Of a stretch of DNA of 64,000 nucleotides, positions 35,301 through 42,899 are shown one piece after another; the first letter of the stretch is position 1; every line of letters begins with the position of its first letter. The stretch lies in NCBI GenBank assembly GCA_900315155.1, contig OMYB01000003.1, forward strand, positions 62,001-126,000, in the 5' to 3' direction. The notes below the pieces were generated by a model that worked only from the letters and a program-made list of their open reading frames with translations, made no database searches and was not told where the DNA came from. Made by a program: the position numbers and the translations under genes. Source of the stretch: an uncultured Selenomonadales bacterium. GTDB lineage: Bacteria > Bacillota > Negativicutes > Selenomonadales > Selenomonadaceae.

Positions 35301-35807
35301 CTCTGCCAGCAGGGCGATGTCGTGGAGCTTGCCCGCGAGCTGGGCATTGCCCTTCCCGAGTTTCTCCGCCGTTTCCGTCATCAGTTCCGGTGTGAAGCCA
35401 TAGCTCTTGGCCTCCTGGATGGCCTCGGAAAGGTTCTCGCCGAAACCGTGCTGCTTCGCCGCGCGGCCGAATACCGTGAGGTCGTTCGCGCGTGCCGTCA
35501 GGATATGGCGCAGGAGCAGGCGCCGCCCGATTTCCGAGATGCGCGGCAGCACGGCGCCGCCCGTCTCGAGCAGCACCTGCCGCGCAAAACGGCGGAAACC
35601 GAACACATAGCTGCGCAGGAATCCCCTGCCCTGCGGAACCGACGAAGCGAGCCTGCGCTCCACCTTGAATGTCATGTGCTCCGGCAGGAGCAGGATCAGC
35701 GCCGGTCCCATCGGATCCTGCTCCATACGCTCCCGCATATCCTGCAGGCAGGCATGCGTCTTCCCGGAACCGCCCCGCCCCAGGATAAATTCGAGTGTTG
35801 CTGTCAT
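32340..35807 (-). CDS. addB: ATP-dependent helicase/deoxyribonuclease subunit B
   Basis: AddB is the second subunit of the AddAB break-resection complex. The 1155-residue protein begins with a P-loop region, LGRGGSGKTHACLQDMRERM. It has a C-terminal PD-(D/E)XK nuclease (RYFLVMDYKTGKAAI) and the iron-sulfur cysteines of the family: an upstream Cys near FRQCPFQHF-like YRQCPFQHFAKYGL and CNICPYHDLCGFDP at the end. It lies 18 bases after sbcC and overlaps addA by four bases. Confidence 0.94.
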   Translation of the reverse strand: MTATLEFILGRGGSGKTHACLQDMRERMEQDPMGPALILLLPEHMTFKVERRLASSVPQGRGFLRSYVFGFRRFARQVLLETGGAVLPRISEIGRRLLLRHILTARANDLTVFGRAAKQHGFGENLSEAIQEAKSYGFTPELMTETAEKLGKGNAQLAGKLHDIALLAEDFQKALAGRANDAEDMLETLAARIPEAALLENAEVWVDGFVFFNPQEQRILTALLQKVKAVHVTFAMDPDAGSCENKNESGLFHRSCQTMEDLEELADRLGIQPKRRYLSLGDLSRFRAPALRHIERALFRFPQVPQEDAGGLRIVEAANARLEVGVMAADILRLCREQGYRWRDIGVLVRDADTYADILRLTLPDYGIPYFMDSKRESLHHPLSELLRSVFEALRGWRPEPMFRCLRTEFWPELTVENIDLLENYVRAFGIRGKKTWTQEEDWAWHDTYALEDDEELSDKQKAELTAVNLWRRQVAGPLEMLDAALSEAETVRAMTQAVYDFLLALDVPARLDERAAVEARKEEKGETSLALAAEDRQIWNGIIDLLDQFVTVIGDDKMSRREYASVLEDGLDALQLSLVPPGVDAVTIASFDQNSLDNVRAIYILGANEGVMPRKIHESGLLSDADRLHLQDLGVKISSGGLERSYGESYLLYRGFTEARDYLWVSFALSDAAGKENLPSAFVDRLHRILPKAETITVPIETIERADDLLLSAPRPALSGLTAALRGERDQGHMPAFWRDVYNWFLEKGSDRNVLQLSLNGLFDKPREESLPPRLALDLFARKKRMKGSVSRFEGYRQCPFQHFAKYGLALKERKDYEFQLPDLGVLLHSVLRGFGEELREQGKRWAEVGDGECAEMCQRLMQELAPKLRGQLMMKTETNQHLLTRIRRTAERSIHRLIAYDKASQFHPVLFEQSFGMGDGSLPPLTYDVDGVQVEIRGQIDRIDATGDGRYFLVMDYKTGKAAINLIDIYYGIHIQLLVYMLVAKSLQEGSTPAGVLYCFLKDIVLDPVQKMTAEQAEEAVLEKLQMPGWVLADKEVYEALDASGKFFPITYTPKGSLSAKARKHLKSKEEFDLLLDYVGYLIRDTSRRILQGDMRARPYRASDWNACNICPYHDLCGFDPTMGDEYEVVDKKMKDEEILQAMQECTGTKEEP

Positions 35808-35825
35808 ATTGCCCTCCCCAAAAAG

Positions 35826-38800
35826 TTAAACTGCCTCTAAGGCTCCGTCCTCTGCCGGGCGAAGATTGAATGCCGCCGTGCTGCCGCCATGCGGGAGCTT
35901 GCGGACTTCGAGCCGCACGGGGATGCTCTGCTGCAGCTCCTCGACATGCGAAATGATGCCGACGAGGCGCCCGTGCTTCTGCAGCTGCATGAGGGCTTTC
36001 ATCGCCGTATCGAGCGTCTCACTGTCGAGCGTACCGAAACCCTCGTCGATGAGCATCGTATCGAGGTGAATGCCGCCCGCATAGTCCTGCACCGTATCCG
36101 ACAGCCCGAGGGCCAGCGAAAGGGATGCGAGGAACGACTCGCCGCCCGAAAGCGTCTCGAGCGGACGGGATACACCCGTATCGTTATCGAAGATATCCAT
36201 ATCGAGGCCGCCCTGACCGCCGCCGCGGTGCGCCGCCGCGACCAGCTCGTAGCGCTCTCCCGTCATGCTCAGCAAGCGGCGGTTCGCCGCCCCGATGATA
36301 TCCTCGAGCCAGGCATGCAGAACATAGTTCTGAAACGTGATGCTTCCGCCCTTCCGGTCGCCGTTCGCCACGATATCGAGCTCGTTGAGGATCGCATACT
36401 GTTTTTGGACGGCCGCGCTCTCCTTCGCCACCTCATCGAGATTTTTCCGGCATTGCTGCAGCTGTTCCTGCACCGCAGCCGCCTGTGCCTGTGCACGCTG
36501 CTGCTGTGCAAGGGCATCGGCGGCCTGCGCGGCAGCCTGTTCGAGTGCCGGGAGATCCGGCTGCATGATCCCTGCCGCTTTCTGCTGTGCCTGCTCGAGG
36601 ACCTTCTGTGCAGCAAAGGACTGCTTCTGATTGCTCTCGATCGTTTCGCGGACCTGCTGGCGGTAGGATTCCTGATCCCACGGAGCGGCCGACGCCTTCT
36701 GATAGGCCTCTACGGTATCGAAGCCGGCGTCCTGACGACGCACCTCGAAATCCGCCGCTGCCTGCGCGGCCTGCTGACGATATTCCTTGCATATGTCACG
36801 TGTCTTCAGATATGCCGTGCGCTTGGCAGAGAGCTGTATCCCTGCCTCCTCCTTGGCTTTCCGCACCTGTTCCATATGGTCGACGGCGTTCTGATAGGCC
36901 TGTTCTGCCTCGCGGCATGCCTTCTCCGCCGCACCGTCGGCGCGGTATATCTCGGGCAGGCGGGCTGCCACCGTCTCCACGGCTTTCTTCGCCGCGGCTT
37001 CATCAGCGCTGGCCTTTGTCACCTGCTCCTGCAAATCCTGCAGAGACTGACGGCTTTTTTCGATTTTCTCTGCCAGCTTTGCCTGGCGGCTCTGCAGGAG
37101 TTCACTCTGCTTCGCCGCCTGCTGAGCCTGCTTGGCCGCCGTGCGAACCTCCTGCATTTCCTTTTCGATTTCTTCCAAAGTACGCACGGAACCCAGAGCG
37201 TCGAGGCTCTTCTGCAGACCGTTCAGTTCCTTGTCCGCCTCCTGCCATTTCTTCTGAGCCTTCTCCGCCAGTCCGCGCGCCTGCTGGACATCTTCCCCGG
37301 CCTGCTTGATTGCTGCATCATCGGGGATGTCTTCCTGATGCACGGCCGGATGTGGATGGTCGATGGAGCCGCAGACCGGGCATGGCTTTCCATCCTCCAG
37401 GTCCCGTGCCACGAGATAGGCGCGGCCGAGACGGGCGGCCTGCTGCATCTGGCGCAGGCGCGTTTCCAGCTGTTCCTCGCCGTCCTTCGCTTTCTGCCAT
37501 TCCGACTTTGCCGTTCCCGCCTTCTTTTCTGCCCCGCGGATCTGCTTCTGATAATCCGCCGCCTGCTGCGCACGCATCTCCTCTTTCGTCAGCGTCTCGA
37601 GTTTTGCCAGCAGGACAGCTGCCTGTGCTGCCTGCTGGCGAAGCGGCTCCACATCGGCAGCCATTTTTTTCTGCTCCGTTTCCTGCGCCGCCAGATCAGC
37701 CTTACTGCTTTGCAGTTTTTTCTTCAATGTCTCCGCCCGCTGCTCCGCCGCACGGGAAGCGGCCGATACCTGATTCCACGCCTTCGCATCGGGCAGGAGA
37801 TGCTGCAGGTCCTGCATGGTTTGCTGCAGTTTGTCGCGCTCCGGCTGCTGTTTTTGCACATTCTCCCAATCCGCATCCGCCTTCTCAGCTGCCTTATGGG
37901 CTGCGATGCCTTCCTTTTTCAGCTTTTCGAGTTCCTGCTCTTTCTGCAAAGTCTGTCTCTCTGCCTGTTGTGCCTGCTTGTCGGCATCGGCGATGGAGGC
38001 TGCTTTCTCCGCCTGTTCGAGCTGTGCCCGGCGACCAGTGTCCTGCTGCACGACCTGACGGAGTCTGTCCAAATTCGCCTGAGCATTCTGGCACTCCTTC
38101 AGCAGATTGTCGGCCCGGCGGCCATCCTCCCATGCTTTCTGCGTCTGCTTCTGCTTTTTCTGCATCGGCTCTGCCTCAGCATCCAGCTTCTTCAGCAGTT
38201 CATCTTGCGCTGTGAGCTTTTCCTGGAAATCCTGCTCATCTTCGGCGCCTACACCATCCAGGAACGTTTTTCGACGATCCTTCAGGCGTTCATTTTCCTG
38301 CTTTGCCGCCTCTGCGCGCGTATGCAGCTTTTTCGCGATGGCATTGCAGATATCCGTGTCAAAGAGTTTCTGCATGAGGGCCGCGCGATCCGTCGTCTTG
38401 GACTGCAGGAACTTTTGGAACTCGCCCTGTGGCAGCAGCACAACCTGACGGAACTGCTTCACCTCCAACCCGATTCTGCGAACAATCTCCGCATTGAGCT
38501 CATCCTTGCCGCCCAGCACCGGCTCCTTGCTGCCATCCGGCAGGACTTTTTCCAGGACGAGCTGGTCGTTCAGCTTCTTGTGGTAGCGAACCGGCTTGCC
38601 GTTCTTCCCCGAGCGCGCATCCTTCTCCCGTACCTGCCCGCGGAAGATATGCCAGGTATCCCCTCCGATGGAAAACGTGAAGTCCACATACATCGGCACC
38701 AGAGAATCCGACTCCATGTTGCGCAGCACGCTCCCCTTGCGGGATTCCGTGCTGCCCGCACCGTACAGCGCATAGCACATGGCATCGAAAAGGCTCGTCT

Positions 38801-38921
38801 TGCCCGCGCCCGTCGGCCCGTCGATGAGGAAGAAATTGTTATCTCCCAGAACGGAAAAATCGATCACGGTCTTCTTTTCATACGGCCCGAAGGCCTGCAG
38901 TTCCAAACGCAGCGGTCTCAT
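35826..38921 (-). CDS. sbcC: Exonuclease SbcCD, subunit C (Rad50-like)
   Basis: SbcC is the ATPase partner of SbcD, which cuts hairpins and blocked DNA ends. The 1031-residue protein has a Walker A near its N terminus (DGPTGAGKTSLFDAMCYALY). Long coiled coils flank a central zinc hook, CPVCGSIDHPHP. The C-terminal ABC signature is LSGGESFLASLSLALGLSD, followed by MLIDEGFGTLD. The start codon overlaps the sbcD stop by four bases. A long ORF on the opposite strand across this gene is a codon-bias shadow. Confidence 0.95.
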   Translation of the reverse strand: MRPLRLELQAFGPYEKKTVIDFSVLGDNNFFLIDGPTGAGKTSLFDAMCYALYGAGSTESRKGSVLRNMESDSLVPMYVDFTFSIGGDTWHIFRGQVREKDARSGKNGKPVRYHKKLNDQLVLEKVLPDGSKEPVLGGKDELNAEIVRRIGLEVKQFRQVVLLPQGEFQKFLQSKTTDRAALMQKLFDTDICNAIAKKLHTRAEAAKQENERLKDRRKTFLDGVGAEDEQDFQEKLTAQDELLKKLDAEAEPMQKKQKQTQKAWEDGRRADNLLKECQNAQANLDRLRQVVQQDTGRRAQLEQAEKAASIADADKQAQQAERQTLQKEQELEKLKKEGIAAHKAAEKADADWENVQKQQPERDKLQQTMQDLQHLLPDAKAWNQVSAASRAAEQRAETLKKKLQSSKADLAAQETEQKKMAADVEPLRQQAAQAAVLLAKLETLTKEEMRAQQAADYQKQIRGAEKKAGTAKSEWQKAKDGEEQLETRLRQMQQAARLGRAYLVARDLEDGKPCPVCGSIDHPHPAVHQEDIPDDAAIKQAGEDVQQARGLAEKAQKKWQEADKELNGLQKSLDALGSVRTLEEIEKEMQEVRTAAKQAQQAAKQSELLQSRQAKLAEKIEKSRQSLQDLQEQVTKASADEAAAKKAVETVAARLPEIYRADGAAEKACREAEQAYQNAVDHMEQVRKAKEEAGIQLSAKRTAYLKTRDICKEYRQQAAQAAADFEVRRQDAGFDTVEAYQKASAAPWDQESYRQQVRETIESNQKQSFAAQKVLEQAQQKAAGIMQPDLPALEQAAAQAADALAQQQRAQAQAAAVQEQLQQCRKNLDEVAKESAAVQKQYAILNELDIVANGDRKGGSITFQNYVLHAWLEDIIGAANRRLLSMTGERYELVAAAHRGGGQGGLDMDIFDNDTGVSRPLETLSGGESFLASLSLALGLSDTVQDYAGGIHLDTMLIDEGFGTLDSETLDTAMKALMQLQKHGRLVGIISHVEELQQSIPVRLEVRKLPHGGSTAAFNLRPAEDGALEAV

Positions 38922-40093
38922 GCTTTCTCCCTCTCTTCCTTGTGCACTTCGCGGATGCAGTCGGCCAGAACAGCGCGCTCCTCTTCATCCATCTCACGGC
39001 CCATCTTCTCGCGGAAGAACTGATGGAACTTCTCCTCGTCCGTCAGCTGCTGCCGCTCCATTCCCTTATGCGTCGGCAGGTCCATGTCCTCCCGGACCGC
39101 GGCCAGCCCCGCCCAGTTGATATGCATGATATTCGGGAACTTCCTGCGCAGCTGCTCCTGCACGTTGAGCACACGGCGTTTATCGGTCAGGTCTGCCTGG
39201 ATGTAGTCCTCCGACGGCGGGTAGGCCGTATCATCGGAAAGGATCGATTCGAACTCTCCACGGATGCGCCGCACATCCCGAGCCGGATGCAGCGGGATAT
39301 CCTCACGGCTCACCTCTCCCTCGCCGTCGATATCGACGACGCTGACGCACTTATCCGTCTGCGCCTCGTTAAAGGAATACTTCATGAGCGACCCGCTGTA
39401 GCGCACGGTCGGCACGCCGACCTGCTGCGGATTGTGCAGATGGCCGAGCGCCACGTAATCGTAGCCTTTAAAGATGCCCGGCTGGACGTTGCCCGAGCCG
39501 CCCACGGCCAGCGGACGCTCAGAGTCCGACTCCTGCCCGCCCGCCAGGAAGGCATGGGCCACGGCGACAGAGCGCATTCCCTCCGGCAGCACTTTTCTGG
39601 CCTCATCTACGACGAGCTTGTTCGCCTCGTTGAACCCTGTCAGTGACATTTCCTCGGTTGATGCGGGGAAAACCTGCCGCACCATGCCCGGATCCAGATA
39701 CGGAAAAAGCTGGAACGCGATTTCGCCATACGAATCCTCGAAGATGACTGGGGAAAGATCCCGCGAAAGTTCCCCGCGCACAAATACGCCAGACTGCTCC
39801 ATGAGCCTGCTGCCGAAGCCGATGCGCGCTGCGCTGTCATGATTGCCAGCGATGTAGAGGACTTTGACCTTCTGCTCGACGAGCTTCGTGAGGATCTCGC
39901 TAAAAAGGTCCACGGCCTCGACGGGCGGCACGGCACGGTCATAGATATCGCCCGCGATGACGACGGCATCCACCTTTTCGTCTTTGACGAGCGGCAAAAA
40001 CTGCTCCCGGAGGAGTGTTCCCTGGTCCTCCGTCAGATGAACGCCATGGAAATACCTCCCCAGATGCCAGTCCGCTGTATGGATAAATCGCAT
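38918..40093 (-). CDS. sbcD: Exonuclease SbcCD, subunit D (Mre11-like)
   Basis: SbcD is the metallophosphoesterase nuclease of the SbcCD complex. The 391-residue protein shows all phosphoesterase blocks: IHTADWHLGRYF, VIAGDIYDRAVPP, IAGNHDSAARIGF, VAHAFLAGG and ALGHLHNPQ. It is the first gene of the sbcD-sbcC-addB-addA operon, whose overlaps point to tight coupling. AGGGAGG lies before the ATG. The 190-base upstream gap is AT-rich, with a possible but weak promoter near TATAGAAT. Confidence 0.95.
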   Translation of the reverse strand: MRFIHTADWHLGRYFHGVHLTEDQGTLLREQFLPLVKDEKVDAVVIAGDIYDRAVPPVEAVDLFSEILTKLVEQKVKVLYIAGNHDSAARIGFGSRLMEQSGVFVRGELSRDLSPVIFEDSYGEIAFQLFPYLDPGMVRQVFPASTEEMSLTGFNEANKLVVDEARKVLPEGMRSVAVAHAFLAGGQESDSERPLAVGGSGNVQPGIFKGYDYVALGHLHNPQQVGVPTVRYSGSLMKYSFNEAQTDKCVSVVDIDGEGEVSREDIPLHPARDVRRIRGEFESILSDDTAYPPSEDYIQADLTDKRRVLNVQEQLRRKFPNIMHINWAGLAAVREDMDLPTHKGMERQQLTDEEKFHQFFREKMGREMDEEERAVLADCIREVHKEEREKA

Positions 40094-40283
40094 AGTCCTT
40101 CCTCCCTGTTGTAAAATCCGAACATTTGTTATCCTCTATCTCTATTCTATACCTGATAGCAATTCCCTTTCGAAAACGGCAGAAAAAATTCACCAATTTC
40201 CGTTTTTCGGGCTGTTCCCGATAGAGTGACATGATGTGCCCTCCTTTCCCGTTTCATCCCATATGCATCGTCCTGACCGATCC

Positions 40284-41939
40284 TTAAAGCATTTTATCGA
40301 GCAGTCCATCAATTTCTTCCCGGCAGCCCCTGACAACCGCCTGAGCCTGCTCCATCTTCTCCATTTCCTGCTGAAAGGCCTCTGCGATTTTCTTCTGCTC
40401 TTCCATCGGTGGCAGGGGAATCTGCACCTGGCCGAGCTGTCTCAGGCTGATGGCGCCGAGTTTCGTCCCGCCGGAGAGACGGTTCAGCTGAGCCAGCCCA
40501 TCCCGGCCTTTCATGTACAGATAAAGGTAAGCTGGTTCTACCTGATCCTTGTCCGGGCGCAGGATATAGACGTTGCTGTCCGCCAGGATCTGCAGGTCAC
40601 CCATATCCTGGATATAGCGAAACCGATAGGAAGACAGCCGCGTCATCACGATATCTCCCGGTTGCACGAGATATTTCTCCTCACCTTGCGGGACGTATGA
40701 CAGGCTGCCCAGTTCCTCACTGTCAATCGTGCCAATCGTGATGACGCGGACATCCGTCTCGTGGTCGGGCGTCACAAGCTGCCTGAGCTTCATGGAGTTT
40801 GCGCCGCGCGTCATTTCTCTCAGGAGGTCACCCAGAGACACCGCCGGGTATTTCTGAGGGGGACCCGCCACATAATCGTCGGGCAGAAGTGACATCCCTT
40901 CCTGGAACTCCTGCACAGGGATATCCTTCACGCAGTCACCGCCGCGCGCGAGCATCTTTGCCACGCTCTTGCCAACGCCTGCCACCAGGCCGCTGCGGGC
41001 GATCTCGCGCTCACGATCTGCCGCCACCAGGCGGATTTTCTCACTGCCATGTTCGAGTACAACGAGGCAGCGGCCGCGCAGCAGATCCTCTGTTTCTACC
41101 GGCAAGGAAATGACGGCCGAGAGTTGTCTCCCCTGAATGAGTGCATGGAGGGCTTGCACGGGCGCCTTGCCATCCAGGGCATCGACAGGCAGGAGGGCAG
41201 CGAGACGGGCATCCTTTGGCATACGGTCCATCCAGTCCTGCAGCAGTTCCCAGTTCTCTGTAGGCTTTCCTTCCGGGAGATTTTCCGGTGCGAGCCATGC
41301 CTTTGTGATGACCGCCTCTGCGAAATCGGCTGCGCCAGCTCCCACCGGCAACATGTTGATGTCTCCCTCCGACAGGATGACCTGCAGATCCAGCAAAGGA
41401 AGGATCTCCGTTTTCACCGGCAGGCAGGCCGTCATTTCCACGCCTGCCAGCTGGTGGGCCGTTGCATTCATGTCCTGCACTTCTTCGCCGATAGAAAGGA
41501 AGTGATCCCACGGCCGCACATCCAAGGCAGCGATCACGCACTCGGTAAAAGCATGCAACGGCAGGGGACTTTTCTGCCGGCCGATCTTACTGAGAGCCGT
41601 AGCCCTGTACTTTCCGATACGGTATGTATGCTGGGCCAATTTCCCGATTTCCTCGTTCAGCTTTTCATGGACTTCACGGATCAAGGCCAGCGTTTCCGGG
41701 TATTTGGCATGTTTTCCCACATACTCCACGGCATTCTCCTCCCCACCACACTGAGAGGACAGGACCGTGAGTGCCAGCATAACCGCGGCGCGCTTCTCGA
41801 TATCCCGCGTGGAAAGTTCCGGCCATGCGTCCCGGCACTCCCTCGTGACCCTGCTCCATAGCAGACGTGAAGTCACCCGGCTCAGGAACTCTGGCGAAAG
41901 GAACTTCCACCATTCCAGCTTATCTTTCTTTTCCATCAT
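40284..41939 (-). CDS. Pseudo-methyltransferase fused to a type I specificity (HsdS-like) domain
   Basis: The 551-residue protein looks like HsdM joined to a single HsdS target-recognition domain. Residues 1-125 are helical like the HsdM N-terminal domain. Residues 140-310 follow the methyltransferase order, ending with ARLAALLPVDALDGKAPVQA and QLSAVISLPVETEDLLRGRC, which match the segment after the catalytic motif in HsdM. The SAM-binding glycine loop is replaced by FLSIGEE (147-153), and NPPF/Y is absent (DINMLPVGAGAADF there instead). Residues 345-551 are a recognition domain (YLVQPGDIVMTRLSS, LGAISLRQLGQVQIPLPPMEEQ). No hsdR is nearby. Its start overlaps the preceding gene by four bases. 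DNA binding without methylation is inferred. Confidence 0.72.
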   Translation of the reverse strand: MMEKKDKLEWWKFLSPEFLSRVTSRLLWSRVTRECRDAWPELSTRDIEKRAAVMLALTVLSSQCGGEENAVEYVGKHAKYPETLALIREVHEKLNEEIGKLAQHTYRIGKYRATALSKIGRQKSPLPLHAFTECVIAALDVRPWDHFLSIGEEVQDMNATAHQLAGVEMTACLPVKTEILPLLDLQVILSEGDINMLPVGAGAADFAEAVITKAWLAPENLPEGKPTENWELLQDWMDRMPKDARLAALLPVDALDGKAPVQALHALIQGRQLSAVISLPVETEDLLRGRCLVVLEHGSEKIRLVAADREREIARSGLVAGVGKSVAKMLARGGDCVKDIPVQEFQEGMSLLPDDYVAGPPQKYPAVSLGDLLREMTRGANSMKLRQLVTPDHETDVRVITIGTIDSEELGSLSYVPQGEEKYLVQPGDIVMTRLSSYRFRYIQDMGDLQILADSNVYILRPDKDQVEPAYLYLYMKGRDGLAQLNRLSGGTKLGAISLRQLGQVQIPLPPMEEQKKIAEAFQQEMEKMEQAQAVVRGCREEIDGLLDKML

Positions 41940-42727
41940 TTATGCTCTCCTTTCTTTTCTTCTCCGTCTTTCTCTTTTTCTGGATCGACCAACATATCCG
42001 GATGCTCCCAGATGAAGGACTGCAGCATATTGCAGAAATAGGCTCCCTGCCCAAATCGCTTCGCAACCTCCGCTGCTCCATTCAGGTAGCTCTGAAAGAC
42101 GAGTTCCCGCCAGGGCTCAGGGATGCGGTTCAAGTTCTTCTGCGTACTTGCATCTTTTTCAGCCCGTTCCTGGATGTCCCTCACAAATCGGATGTCCCGC
42201 TGGGTCACATCATTCACGGTCACCGCGCTCGGATGATCCTTCTGCTGTTTTTCGCTGATAAGATCCATGATGGCCCAGTGCAGTTCGAGCATGGCGGCGC
42301 GCTTCTTGTAGTAAGGCGTCTCCAGCGTCACGATGCCGCAAGGGAAAGCCGTATGTAGGGCGTGACTGCTGTGTTCCGGATCCGTCTCGAAGGTTCCATC
42401 CGGTACGTAAGTCATCGTAACCGGGCCTTTGTCTTTCGTAAGCATGCGGAAAACGATCACCTCCCCCTGCTCTACGACGTTCTGCATCGGCCAGTGACTG
42501 ACGATCGAGCCCTCGAGGTAATGAACCTTATCGTTATAGTCTTCCAGCATCATAAGGCTTGCTCCTTCGTCGTGAACCTGCTCCGCATTATACCAAACAA
42601 GGTAGTGCTCTACTGTTTCATCACTGAGGTGGAACCGGCAGACATCTCTCATCTTACGGTAGATACCGATGGATTCCAGCAATGTGACGCTTCCTTGAGT
42701 TCGAAGTGTGGTATTTGGTCTTTGCAT
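41936..42727 (-). CDS. Unknown protein paired with the HsdMS-like fusion
   Basis: I do not recognise this 263-residue protein. It appears soluble and mixed alpha/beta, with segments such as YRKMRDVCRFHLSDETVEHY, VVEQGEVIVFRMLTKDKG and RAAMLELHWAIMDLISEKQQ, and it ends in a very charged tail (EKEKDGEEKKGEHK). There is no visible nuclease, ATPase, helix-turn-helix or membrane motif. It is the first gene of a two-gene operon whose second gene overlaps it by four bases. It has its own promoter with palindromes across the -35, so its job is probably tied to the DNA-recognition protein. AAGGA lies before the ATG. Confidence 0.65.
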   Translation of the reverse strand: MQRPNTTLRTQGSVTLLESIGIYRKMRDVCRFHLSDETVEHYLVWYNAEQVHDEGASLMMLEDYNDKVHYLEGSIVSHWPMQNVVEQGEVIVFRMLTKDKGPVTMTYVPDGTFETDPEHSSHALHTAFPCGIVTLETPYYKKRAAMLELHWAIMDLISEKQQKDHPSAVTVNDVTQRDIRFVRDIQERAEKDASTQKNLNRIPEPWRELVFQSYLNGAAEVAKRFGQGAYFCNMLQSFIWEHPDMLVDPEKEKDGEEKKGEHK

Positions 42728-42769
42728 TTGGCATCCTTCTTTCTTTTTTCTCTCCTCATCTCTATAATC

Positions 42770-42798
42770 ATTGTAGTACCATTCTACTCTAAATGCAA
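42770..42798 (-). promoter_or_regulatory. Promoter of the HsdMS-like operon
   Basis: On the minus strand TTGCAT (42798-42793), a 17-base spacer and TACAAT (42775-42770), about 43 bases before the first gene. Confidence 0.7.
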
Positions 42799-42834
42799 TA
42801 GTAAATTTCTACTTTAGTAAAATTTTACTATTGC
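42795..42834. promoter_or_regulatory. Palindromic operator region overlapping the -35
   Basis: GCAATAGTAAA (42795-42805) and TTTACTATTGC (42824-42834) are an 11-bp perfect inverted repeat, and the first arm contains most of the -35 hexamer. Inside lies TAGTAAAATTTTACTA (42815-42830), a perfect 16-bp palindrome. TAGTAAA half-sites recur. Confidence 0.65.
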
Positions 42835-42839
42835 CATTC

Positions 42840-42877
42840 AAAAAATACTGCTGCATCCTTTTCGGATACAGCAGTAT
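42840..42877 (-). terminator. Terminator of the cheR/PaaK-like unit
   Basis: ATACTGCTG-ATCC pairs with GGAT-CAGCAGTAT with one mismatch. On the minus strand it is followed by TTTTTTGAATGG. Confidence 0.8.
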
Positions 42878-42899
42878 CGATTCATTCCTTATGCTGTTG

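Noticed and set aside
35889..39023. 1044-codon open frame on the plus strand
   Set aside because: It lies fully antisense to sbcC and the end of sbcD, which have complete motif sets. It is leucine/arginine-rich low-information sequence caused by GC-rich codon bias.
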